DNA of 64,000 nt from contig JAXGMN010000043.1 of the NCBI GenBank assembly GCA_040768665.1, positions 1 to 64,000 on the forward strand, given 5' to 3'. The position numbers were made by a program, and so were the translations under genes. Below are positions 34,786 through 42,867 of this stretch, piece after piece (within the stretch, counting starts at the first letter, position 1; each line of letters opens with the position of its first letter). This DNA comes from JABWBD01 sp040768665 (GTDB lineage: Bacteria; Planctomycetota; Planctomycetia; Pirellulales; Thermoguttaceae). The notes beneath the pieces were generated by a model that made no database searches, had not been told where the DNA came from, and saw only the letters and a list, made by a program, of their open reading frames with translations.

Positions 34786-35565
34786 ATGTTTCGGATGCTT
34801 GTTGTTGCGACTTTCGTGCCGGGGATGGTTGTCTCGGTTCTTGCTTGGAACGCATGCGCGGCGGAGCGCGACCGCGCTTTGACAAGCACGAGCCGGGCCA
34901 AGATCCTTGTCCTGACAGGAAACGAGTATCCCGGACACAAGTGGAGAGAGACAGCGCCGCTGATCGCCCGATTCCTTGCGGCCGACGCCCGGTTGACGGT
35001 CGAGGTCAACATCGACCCGCAGTTTCTCGCGTCTCCGGAAGTCCACGCGTACGATGCGATCGTGCTCAACTACCTCAACTGGAAGTCGCCCGACCCGGGC
35101 GAGAAAGCCCGTGCGAACCTGAAGAGGTTCGTCGAAGAAGGCAAAGGGCTGGTCATCGTGCACAACGCGTGCGCGGCGTTCCAGGACTGGCCGGAGTTCA
35201 AAGAGATCGCGGGTCGCGCATGGAACCCGAATCGTCTTCGCGGGCACGACCCGCATGGCCGTTTTCGGGTCGAGATCACCTGCGTGGACCATCCGATCAC
35301 GAGGGGAATGGAGTCGTTCGAGACGACCGACGAACTATATACCTGCCTGTTCACCAGCGGCCGCCCCGTGGAAGTACTGGCGAAAGCGACGTCCGTGGTC
35401 GACAAAAAGGACTACCCGATGGCCCTGGTGAATCACTACGGAAAAGGACGCGTGTTTCTCTGCGTCCTGGGGCACGATGTGGAAGCCCTCAGCGTCGAGG
35501 CGGTGCAGGAACTCTATCGCCGTGGGACCGCCTGGGCGGCAGGGTTGGACGCGGTTGGAGGTTAA
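34786..35565 (+). CDS. Exported ThuA-domain protein
   Basis: 259 residues with a signal peptide (about 1-26) and a single ThuA domain. Visible are KILVLTGNEYPGHKWRETAP, AYDAIVLNYLNWKSPDPGEK, LKRFVEEGKGLVIVHNACAA, ITCVDHPITRGM and ALVNHYGKGRVFLCVLGHDV, all in the usual order. It lies 34 bp after the oxidoreductase gene and likely belongs to the same transcript. Its substrate is unknown. It is the second of three ThuA proteins in the locus. Confidence 0.88.
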   Translation: MFRMLVVATFVPGMVVSVLAWNACAAERDRALTSTSRAKILVLTGNEYPGHKWRETAPLIARFLAADARLTVEVNIDPQFLASPEVHAYDAIVLNYLNWKSPDPGEKARANLKRFVEEGKGLVIVHNACAAFQDWPEFKEIAGRAWNPNRLRGHDPHGRFRVEITCVDHPITRGMESFETTDELYTCLFTSGRPVEVLAKATSVVDKKDYPMALVNHYGKGRVFLCVLGHDVEALSVEAVQELYRRGTAWAAGLDAVGG

Positions 35566-35680
35566 TAGCGCTCGCGGCAACTCACAACGGGAAGAGGGTC
35601 GGGGCTCTTGCCCGCGCGTAGGCGAGCCGGTAGAGTAGCTGTTGAATCGCAACCTGCCGGCTTCGCGGAGGGCCGATTCG

Positions 35681-35700
35681 GGGCGGAATGAATTCCGCCC
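35681..35700. repeat. Short palindrome GGGCGGAAT-GA-ATTCCGCCC
   Basis: A perfect 9-bp arm palindrome, related in sequence to the one at 15811. It lies 47 bp before the GH42-like gene. Confidence 0.55.
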
Positions 35701-35746
35701 TACCTGTCGGTCGAAGCAAACTTGTCGGCACGCCGGAGCACCCGCC

Positions 35747-38700
35747 ATGCACGTTGCCGCGATCGTTCTTGCTTTTGTATTTCTTGGTTCCGAGCCTTCG
35801 GACAAGGCAGGTTTGGCTAACTGCGACTTCGAAGAGGGGTTGGAAGGCTGGTCAGTCTGGTACTCCGACGATCCGAAGAAGGAGATGACCCGCTATCCGT
35901 ACACTGCCGATCCAACCGTTGCCCACTCCGGCGGGCAGTCGCTGCGGATCGACGCGCCCGACGAAAACGGCTGCGCGTTCGTCAGCCGCACGTCGGATCA
36001 GTTTAAGCCGGGAAGCCGGTACGCGGTCTCCTACTGGTACCGGAGCACGCCGGGGCTCGACGAGGGGAAGTTCTCCCTGCGGTTCAACTGCAGGCCTGCC
36101 GACCCGGAAGCATCCTCGTGGGTCATGAAAGCTCTCGAACCGCTGGTCCTTTCCCGCAAACGCGAAGGCGAGTGGCAGTATCGCGAGGGCCGGGTCCAGA
36201 TTCACAAAGACGCCCAGCCCCGGGTCAGCCTCGGCATCTATCTCCGTGAAGCGCGAGGGAGTGTGTGGGTCGATGATATCCAGGTACGTGAAGTCGCCCC
36301 TGGCGAAGACGCGATCGCCGATCTGTGGATCTACGATCCACACCGCGTCGAATTGGGCTCGGCTCCCTTGAACGCTTTCCGAAAACTCAAGGAGTCGAAC
36401 GACCCGATCCTCGGCCGGGCTGCGCGGTACAACGAAATCCTCGTTCAGTCGGCGCAGGTCAAAGAGAATGTCCGACGGCTCAAGCGGCTGGCCGGCTACG
36501 GGGGAGCCATCGACGGCAAGGCCATCGAACACGTCTGGGCCGCGATGGACCAGGCGGAGCGAAGGTTGGCTGCTCTCTACGAATCGTATGGCCGGATGTT
36601 CCTGGACCGCGACGATCCGGAGAAGGCCGCGGATTTCGACCGGTCCGCCGCGGCACTGGCTGAAGAGTTGAACGGGCTCCAGCGGGAAGTCGCGGCAGCG
36701 ATCGCGTCCGCCATAAGAGAACGGAAAGATGCCGGGTTTCTCTGGGCGCCGCCGCGCTCGCCGCTCGACTCCAGAGGGCCGGCGATCAGCCCCGATGGCC
36801 GCGTCAACCAGATCATCTATGCCAAACGGAGCCTGTGGGACTTCCAAGAGCTGGAGAAGCCGCTGGGTATGGATCGGGTCCACAGCACCACCCTGGGCAC
36901 GCCCACCAGCAGTGAGCCGGGCAAGTACGACTGGTCGGCTTATCTCGAGCAGTGGGACGTGATCAAGGCGGGGGGAACCGCGGACAAGAGTTGTCTGCTT
37001 TTGTTCATGGCGCTGCACGACAACTGCTACACCCCCGCGTGGCTCGCCGAACGGTTCCAGTCGGTTCCGGAGCTTCTCCATCAGACGGAGCCGACGGCGA
37101 AGCTCCGGCAGTGGGGCAACCGGGCGCAGCTCAACTGGTGGCACCCGGAGGTTCAAGATTATGCCCGCGAACTGGTCGGCGACATGGGCCGGACGTTCCG
37201 AGACCGAGACGAGTTTCTCTTCTACGTGTTTCAGTGGGAATGCTACGGCCCGTATGTCGGCACGGACACGGGGATTCGCGAGGTCGGATATGGCAAGCAT
37301 GCCCAGACGGATTTCGTCCGCTGGCTGAGAGAGAAATACGGCGACATTCGCAGGTTGAACGCCCGCTGGAAGACAGGCTACACGGGGTTCGAGCGGATCA
37401 CGCCGCCGCCGGACCGCTACGTCGTCGAGCGGCGCCACACCGGCCCGCTGGCATCCGACTGGGAGACGTGGCGCGAGGCGAGCTACCGCGATTGGTGCCG
37501 TCTGATCTACCAGGCATGGAAGGAGGCCGATCCAACGAAACCGGTTCTCGCCGGCCACAGCCAACTGCTCCGCCGCTTCAACATGCCGGACGTGTACGAC
37601 ACGTGCGACATCCTGAGCTTTCACTCCGGGGGCCGCGAGTTTCTACCCGGACTGATCTACGCAAGGAGCCTCAGCCGCTACAACGGCCACAAGCCGCTGG
37701 GCCAGTACGAGAACTTCTGGGGAATCCAGGAGGACCACGACCGGATGCACGAGGAACTCGCGCGCCGGCACGGCGCCCAGCGACACATCTTCCGTATGAC
37801 GGCAAGCGACCTGTTCCTGCAGGTCTGGTGGTACGCCTACACGACCGCCGACTACCTGACGCATTACGACGGCAATTTCTTCGATCCATCCTACGCGCTG
37901 ACCACGCTCCGTTACCGAACGGCGGCGTTGCCGGTCTACTTCGAGAAGTTCAGGCGGCTTCAACGGGCCCTGCTGGACAGCCGAATCGTGCCATCGCGGA
38001 TCGCGATGCTGGCCCCTTCGGCGTCGATGCGGAACAACTTTCCGGAAGCGGCCAGCCAGGCCGAGGCCCGCGATCTGCTGTGGCAGCTCTTCCCTCGCAA
38101 CTACGCCTGCGAATACGTACCGGAGGAATACTTCCTCGATGGTCGGACGGACTTCGCTGATTTCGATGTGCTGATTCTGCCTTATGCCGTGTACCTCTCC
38201 GGGCCGCTTCAGGAGAAGATCGGCGATTGGCTGAAGTCGGAACCGAGGTTGCTGCTCGCTTGCGGCCCCTTCGGGCTGTACGACGAACTCGGGATCCCGT
38301 CGGGAGATCTCTTCAAAGCAGCCCTCGGGCCTCTCGAAATGAAGTTTGAATCGCCGAGCCAGCGCCGCTGGGAATGGAAGGTCGAGTCGCCGGATTCGCA
38401 AAAAGGGCTCGAGATCCTCGAAGGTCGGATCGGGCCTTCGCGAGTTCTCGTCTCGCCGAGGATGATCTCGGAGTTGCAGACGAATCCCGCGATTGTCGAT
38501 CGCCTGCTTGCCGCGGTCGAAAAGACGGCGGAGCGTGCCGCGTATGATGAGAAGAATGCCCTGGAGCTGGTCGTCCGCCGCCAGGGCGACACGTTGTATC
38601 TCTGCGTCGCCAACCCTGATCTCGACGATCCGGTGGAGACCAAGGTGCACGTGCGGGGCGAGTTCCCCTCGATCGTGGATCTGGACTACGAACAGGGGTA

Positions 38701-38791
38701 CCCGGTTGCCGGCAGCGTGGCGAGCGGAAGCACCGCGTTTTCACTCTGCCTGGAAGCCGGCGAGGCGACGATCCTCCGCCTGATGCCGTAA
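35747..38791 (+). CDS. Secreted GH42-like glycoside hydrolase with N-terminal carbohydrate-binding domain
   Basis: 1014 residues from the ATG at 35747, which begins a signal peptide (MHVAAIVLAFVFLGSEP). Residues about 25-190 form a CBM4/9-like jelly roll (ANCDFEEGLEGWSVWYSDDP ... VWVDDIQVREV). A helical linker leads to a TIM barrel with GH42/beta-galactosidase character. EFLFYVFQWECYGPYVG has a Glu near 497 that could be the acid/base, and PLGQYENFWGIQ has a Glu near 654 in the position of the nucleophile. A trimerisation-like domain (VLILPYAVYLSGPLQEKIGD) and a beta domain end the protein. The exact sugar is unknown. Confidence 0.8.
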   Translation: MHVAAIVLAFVFLGSEPSDKAGLANCDFEEGLEGWSVWYSDDPKKEMTRYPYTADPTVAHSGGQSLRIDAPDENGCAFVSRTSDQFKPGSRYAVSYWYRSTPGLDEGKFSLRFNCRPADPEASSWVMKALEPLVLSRKREGEWQYREGRVQIHKDAQPRVSLGIYLREARGSVWVDDIQVREVAPGEDAIADLWIYDPHRVELGSAPLNAFRKLKESNDPILGRAARYNEILVQSAQVKENVRRLKRLAGYGGAIDGKAIEHVWAAMDQAERRLAALYESYGRMFLDRDDPEKAADFDRSAAALAEELNGLQREVAAAIASAIRERKDAGFLWAPPRSPLDSRGPAISPDGRVNQIIYAKRSLWDFQELEKPLGMDRVHSTTLGTPTSSEPGKYDWSAYLEQWDVIKAGGTADKSCLLLFMALHDNCYTPAWLAERFQSVPELLHQTEPTAKLRQWGNRAQLNWWHPEVQDYARELVGDMGRTFRDRDEFLFYVFQWECYGPYVGTDTGIREVGYGKHAQTDFVRWLREKYGDIRRLNARWKTGYTGFERITPPPDRYVVERRHTGPLASDWETWREASYRDWCRLIYQAWKEADPTKPVLAGHSQLLRRFNMPDVYDTCDILSFHSGGREFLPGLIYARSLSRYNGHKPLGQYENFWGIQEDHDRMHEELARRHGAQRHIFRMTASDLFLQVWWYAYTTADYLTHYDGNFFDPSYALTTLRYRTAALPVYFEKFRRLQRALLDSRIVPSRIAMLAPSASMRNNFPEAASQAEARDLLWQLFPRNYACEYVPEEYFLDGRTDFADFDVLILPYAVYLSGPLQEKIGDWLKSEPRLLLACGPFGLYDELGIPSGDLFKAALGPLEMKFESPSQRRWEWKVESPDSQKGLEILEGRIGPSRVLVSPRMISELQTNPAIVDRLLAAVEKTAERAAYDEKNALELVVRRQGDTLYLCVANPDLDDPVETKVHVRGEFPSIVDLDYEQGYPVAGSVASGSTAFSLCLEAGEATILRLMP

Positions 38792-38843
38792 GGCGACGCG
38801 GGCGCCCGATTCAGCCACTTGAGTTATGCATGCCCTGTTGACC

Positions 38844-39818
38844 TTACCGGTTCATCGCCTTAATCTGCTCCCGTATGGCCTCCGCGTTGAAATTCGCCGG
38901 ACGCGGCACGCCGAGGTCCGCTTCCAGCTCCTCGAGCGTGGGCGTTTTCGAGAGCACGCCGCTCTCGGGCACTTCCGCGCCGGCGATCCACACCAGCCCG
39001 TTGAGCACCGACTTCCGGAAGCTGTCCTGCGCCCAGTTCCAGTGCGTGTGCATGCCCGTAAAGCCGAAACCGCGGCCCCCGCCCGGCCGCTCGTAGACCC
39101 AGCCGACCACCTCCGGCATCCCCTTGCGGGCGCGGACATGCGGATTGCCGCTGTGCGGGCCATCGGGACGCTGGCGGGTACTCTCCGGCGGCACGGCCGA
39201 GAGAATCGGGGTTACCTTCTTCATCTCTTCGACGAATCGCATATGGTAGTACCACTCGTCCTGCAACTTGAAAGGCTTGAGTCCCCGCGCGACGGGGTGA
39301 TCGGGAAAGCTCTTGAAGTCGGCCTCCCAGAACGGATTGACGGACCAGTGCTTCTCATAGCTCCCGCCGATCCAATCGATGAGCCTCGCAATCGCCTTCG
39401 GATCGCTCGGGTCCAACGTGTAGTGGATACACGCCAGGCCCACGCCCCTCTTCATAAGCGGCTCCAGACGGTCGCCGAGCGTCTTCACCAACCGCCCGCC
39501 ATCGCTCCCAAGCACAATGGCGTCGGCGGCGTCCAACACGGCAAGGTCGCCATCGTCCTGGACGACCATGGCGTTCACGGCGGGCACGTTCTCGTTGAGC
39601 ATCCGCGCCAACATGCGGAAGGCCGGCCCGTAGGCGTGGCCACCGTATCCGTGGCTGGCCGGCCCGTGGATAAAGACGATTTGTTTCTTGTCCGGGGCCG
39701 CAAGGCAGGGCCATACCGCGCCTGCAACCGTCAGCGCGGTGACCCCCAAAACAAACAGATTGGCGAAGCTTCTATGCGTCACGAGACGTTCCTCCAGCAG
39801 GTACGGGGTATTGTTCAT
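38844..39818 (-). CDS. Exported ThuA-domain protein (third copy)
   Basis: 324 residues on the opposite strand. A signal-like segment (FANLFVLGVTALTVAGAVWP) precedes KKQIVFIHGPASHGYGGHAY, AADAIVLGSDGGRLVKTLGD, GVGLACIHYTLDPSDPKAIA, and GGRGFGFTGMHTHWNWAQDS, the same layout as the ThuA part of the gene at 31067. The short C-terminal tail includes TPTLEELEADLGVPRPANF. A start a few codons downstream (MT at 39782) is possible. It faces the neighbouring GH42 gene 3' to 3'. Confidence 0.85.
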   Translation of the reverse strand: MNNTPYLLEERLVTHRSFANLFVLGVTALTVAGAVWPCLAAPDKKQIVFIHGPASHGYGGHAYGPAFRMLARMLNENVPAVNAMVVQDDGDLAVLDAADAIVLGSDGGRLVKTLGDRLEPLMKRGVGLACIHYTLDPSDPKAIARLIDWIGGSYEKHWSVNPFWEADFKSFPDHPVARGLKPFKLQDEWYYHMRFVEEMKKVTPILSAVPPESTRQRPDGPHSGNPHVRARKGMPEVVGWVYERPGGGRGFGFTGMHTHWNWAQDSFRKSVLNGLVWIAGAEVPESGVLSKTPTLEELEADLGVPRPANFNAEAIREQIKAMNR

Positions 39819-39969
39819 AGGGCAAAGTGCAACCTCCTTCGGATGTGCGTCCCATTTTACTTCGCCTCATGGTGCGACGCAATTTCGTCAACGTGTCACC
39901 GTCTTGCACCGCGGGTGTACGCCTGGCTGACCGCTCCATTTGGCCCTGGCGGCACAACGCCGCTTGCGA

Positions 39970-40005
39970 GCGGTGCCCCAAATGGAAGCGGTGCCCCAAA
40001 TGGAA
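39970..40005. repeat. Tandem duplication of 18 bp
   Basis: GCGGTGCCCCAAATGGAA occurs twice head-to-tail without mismatch. A partial inverted relative (CCATTTGG) lies just upstream. Confidence 0.7.
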
Positions 40006-40065
40006 AACGGCGAGCGGCCGTGTTAACATGGTGTCAGCGTTGGAAGCCACAACCCGACGGAGAGT

Positions 40066-40187
40066 CGTTACCGTTCACACCTACGGCCGGGGACTGGTCC
40101 ATTATTCGGCCCATTCGAGTGTTCTCGCGTCAAAGACATTGGCCGAAAACCTGGACCTGTCTCCCTTCGCCCCCGTGAACGGTTACC
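40066..40187. repeat. Dispersed repeat, type A copy
   Basis: It runs from GTTACCGTTCAC to GTGAACGGTTAC. The internal segments GGGGACTGGTCC and GGACCTGTCTCCC, and the stretch ATTCGAGTGTT, match the copy at 42762. It ends 42 bp before the oxidoreductase start. Confidence 0.75.
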
Positions 40188-40228
40188 GGAGAATCCGTCG
40201 ACCCGTACCCGATTCTGGAGCAGCGACC

Positions 40229-41740
40229 ATGAACCGTACTACCCGCCGCTACTTTCTCAAACATTCGGCAGCCGCCTCCGCCGCGTTGGTCGGTCCTCAT
40301 CTCGGCTTCTCCCCGTGGCTGCGCGCCGCCGGCGCCAACGACGCTGTGCGGCTGGCAGTCGTTGGCGTCGGGTCGCGGACAAAGATCGGCGGAATGGGCA
40401 GGAACGAAATCCGCAGTTTCGGGCAGATCCCGGGCGTGCGCATCGTTGCCCTGTGCGACGTTGATGAGGCCAATCTCCTCCCGGAGGTGGAAGCGTTCCA
40501 CAAACGGCATGAGACCGTCGCCGGTTACGCCGATGTACGCAAGTTGCTGGACAGCAAGGAGGTAGACGCCGTCGTCGTCACCACGCCCAATCACTGGCAC
40601 GCTCTGGTGACGATCTGGGCGTGCCAGGCCGGCAAGGACGTGTACGTCCAGAAGCCGGCTTCCCACAACATCTTCGAAGGCCGGAAGATGGTCGAAGCGG
40701 CCCGTAAGTACGAGCGCATCGTGCAATGTCCCAATGGATCGCGCGCTCCCAACGGCCACGCAGAAGCGCTGGATTATGTCCGCAAGGGGAGCCTCGGCGC
40801 AGTCCTCATGGTTCGCCACGTGCATTTCTCGCCGCGCGCAAGTATCGGCAAAGTGGCGGGTCCGCGACCGATCCCTTCCACGCTCGACTATGATCTCTGG
40901 TCCGGTCCGGCCCCGATCCTGCCGCTAGCGCGCGAGAATCTGCACTACGACTGGCACTGGCAATGGCCCTACGGCAACGGTGAGTTGGGGAACTGGGGCA
41001 TTCACCACCTGGATGGCTGCCGCATGTTTGTCGGTGGTTCCCTGCCGCGGCACGTCATCAGCATCGGCGGACGGTTCGGCTATGAGGATGACGGCCAGAC
41101 GCCCAACACGTTGATCGTGTATTACGATTACGAGCCGGCACCGGTCCTGTCCGAGTTCCGTGCCCTGCCCAAGGACAAGTCGTTTCTGGCCAACGGCGTT
41201 GTCGGACGGGATTCCTGGGGCCGCGGCGCGATGGACTCGTACAAGGGGATCCCGATCGGCAAAGTCGTTCACTGCGAACACGGGTACGTAATCAGCACGG
41301 TTAGCAGCCATGTTGCCTTCGATGCCTCCGGCAACGAAATCAGGAAGTTCCAGCCCACCACGCCACCGCTGAACCGCAACTTCATCGACGCTGTCCGCAG
41401 TCGCCGTGCGGGCGACGTGGTAAGCGATATGCTGCAAGGGCACCTCTCCGCCTCGCTCGTCCACCTGGGCAATATTTCGTATCGCGTCGGCCGAACCATG
41501 CCCGACCGCGAGATTCGCGAGCGCATCGCGGGCAATCCGGATTTGTCCGACGCTTACCAGCGGTTCCAGGCACATCTGCTGGCCAACGGTGTGGACCTGG
41601 ACAAGACGCCCGCCACCATGGGAGCCATGCTCACATTCGATCCCGAGACGGAACGTTTCGTCGGCGAGTTCAGCCAACCGGCAAACCAGCTCGTCTCCCG
41701 TGAATATCGTACACCTTTTGTGGTGCCGGAAACAGTATAA
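40229..41740 (+). CDS. Tat-exported Gfo/Idh/MocA oxidoreductase (second copy)
   Basis: 503 residues starting MNRTTRRYFLKHSAAASAAL, a twin-arginine signal. The Rossmann domain shows VRLAVVGVGSRTKIGGMGRN, VALCDVDEAN, DAVVVTTPNHWHALVTIWAC, GKDVYVQKPASHNIFEGRKM (QKP instead of EKP). The large C-terminal domain contains ENLHYDWHWQWPYGNGELGN and WGIHHLDGCRM, as in the planctomycete group of these proteins. It is followed after 66 bp by the isomerase-like gene. The ATG at 40229 has GGAGC upstream. The substrate is unknown. Confidence 0.9.
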   Translation: MNRTTRRYFLKHSAAASAALVGPHLGFSPWLRAAGANDAVRLAVVGVGSRTKIGGMGRNEIRSFGQIPGVRIVALCDVDEANLLPEVEAFHKRHETVAGYADVRKLLDSKEVDAVVVTTPNHWHALVTIWACQAGKDVYVQKPASHNIFEGRKMVEAARKYERIVQCPNGSRAPNGHAEALDYVRKGSLGAVLMVRHVHFSPRASIGKVAGPRPIPSTLDYDLWSGPAPILPLARENLHYDWHWQWPYGNGELGNWGIHHLDGCRMFVGGSLPRHVISIGGRFGYEDDGQTPNTLIVYYDYEPAPVLSEFRALPKDKSFLANGVVGRDSWGRGAMDSYKGIPIGKVVHCEHGYVISTVSSHVAFDASGNEIRKFQPTTPPLNRNFIDAVRSRRAGDVVSDMLQGHLSASLVHLGNISYRVGRTMPDREIRERIAGNPDLSDAYQRFQAHLLANGVDLDKTPATMGAMLTFDPETERFVGEFSQPANQLVSREYRTPFVVPETV

Positions 41741-41806
41741 TCGCGCTGCCCGACGAAAGCCCGAAGCCCAAGTGAGTGGAAAGCGACAGCACAAGGAGAC
41801 TGGAAT

Positions 41807-42730
41807 ATGACGACCGACGAACCGACGGTTTCTCGCAGGGATTTCTTGGCCCGTAGCGTGGGAACCGCCGTGGGTGTTTGCACGCTGGATTCTTTCCGGG
41901 GATCACGGCTGCGCGCGGCCGAGCCGGCGGCCGACCCCAAATCAAAAATGCGATTTGGCCTGGCGACGTACACATGGGGGAAGGACTGGGACATCCCCAC
42001 ACTGATCGCCAACTGCGAAAAGGCCGGGGTCCACGGTGTGGAGCTGCGAACGAGTTCGAATTATGCTCATGGCGTGGAAGTGACGCTCAATGCGTCCCAG
42101 CGTGCCGAAGCGAAGAAACAATTCGCTGACAGCCCCGTCGACATCGTGAGCATCGCCTGCAGTGAGCGCATGGATTGGCCCGACCCGGACCGACTCCGGG
42201 CAGCCATCGAGGCGGCCAAGGCCCAATTGAAACTGAGCCACGACGTCGGTTGCGACGTCCTGCGGGTGTTTCCCAATCAGTTCCACCGCGACGTCCCGCG
42301 TGAAGAGACGATCAAGCAAATCGCCAGGTCGTTGGACGAACTGGGCGCGTTCGCCGCTGACCTGAACCAGGAAGTGTCGCTCGAAGCCCACGGCCCGGCG
42401 GGAGAACTGCCCACGATGAGGGCTATCATGGATTTGGTGACCCGAAGCAACGTCCGCGTGCGTCTGAATTGCGACGCCCGCGATGCCCGGGGTGAAGGTT
42501 TTGTCGCCAATTTCAATCTCGTCAAGGACTTTCTTTCCCGAATCATCCACCTTCACGACCTGGGCGTGTCCCAAGAAGAGTATCCGTATCAACTCATGGT
42601 CGAATTGCTGGTCAAAACGAATTGGGAAGGGTGGGCGTTGGCCGAGCGAGGCGACGCCGTCGCCGATCGCGTTCAAGCGTTGATCGAACAGCGCCAAGCC
42701 TGGGAGGCCATGATCGACAGGGCCGGCTGA
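41807..42730 (+). CDS. Tat-exported sugar isomerase/epimerase-like TIM barrel
   Basis: 307 residues. The signal VSRRDFLARSVGTAVGVC is Tat-like. The body is an AP-endonuclease-2/xylose-isomerase-like barrel. It shows MRFGLATYTWGKDWDIPTLI, EKAGVHGVELRTSSNYAHGV, LRVFPNQFHRDV, VSLEAHGPAGELPTMRAIMD, VRVRLNCDARDARGEG, IIHLHDLGVS, and EGWALAERGD, which contain the usual metal-binding Glu/Asp/His positions. It probably isomerises or epimerises a keto-sugar, possibly the product of the oxidoreductase next to it. Confidence 0.87.
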   Translation: MTTDEPTVSRRDFLARSVGTAVGVCTLDSFRGSRLRAAEPAADPKSKMRFGLATYTWGKDWDIPTLIANCEKAGVHGVELRTSSNYAHGVEVTLNASQRAEAKKQFADSPVDIVSIACSERMDWPDPDRLRAAIEAAKAQLKLSHDVGCDVLRVFPNQFHRDVPREETIKQIARSLDELGAFAADLNQEVSLEAHGPAGELPTMRAIMDLVTRSNVRVRLNCDARDARGEGFVANFNLVKDFLSRIIHLHDLGVSQEEYPYQLMVELLVKTNWEGWALAERGDAVADRVQALIEQRQAWEAMIDRAG

Positions 42731-42761
42731 CTTCTTTCCGAACTTGTTCGACCGGGCCGGG

Positions 42762-42846
42762 CGTAACCGTTCGCGCCCGCGGTCGGGGACTGGTCCGTTT
42801 TTCGGTCGATTCGAGTGTTTTGGCACCAAAGACGTTGCTCGAAAAT
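42762..42846. repeat. Dispersed repeat, type A copy lacking its right end
   Basis: It begins GTAACCGTTCGC, then GGGGACTGGTCCGTTTTTCG and ATTCGAGTGTTTTGGC, and stops at CGAAAATA, 22 bp before the start of the 1326-residue gene. The right half seen in 40066-40187 is absent. Confidence 0.65.
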
Positions 42847-42867
42847 AAGAATTTGGGAGACATAATT

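Larger units (their letters stand above)
39819..40228. other. Intergenic with tandem duplication and dispersed repeat
   Basis: 410 bp between divergent genes. It holds a perfect 2 x 18-bp tandem duplication at 39970-40005 and the type A repeat at 40066-40187. No gene seen. Confidence 0.55.
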
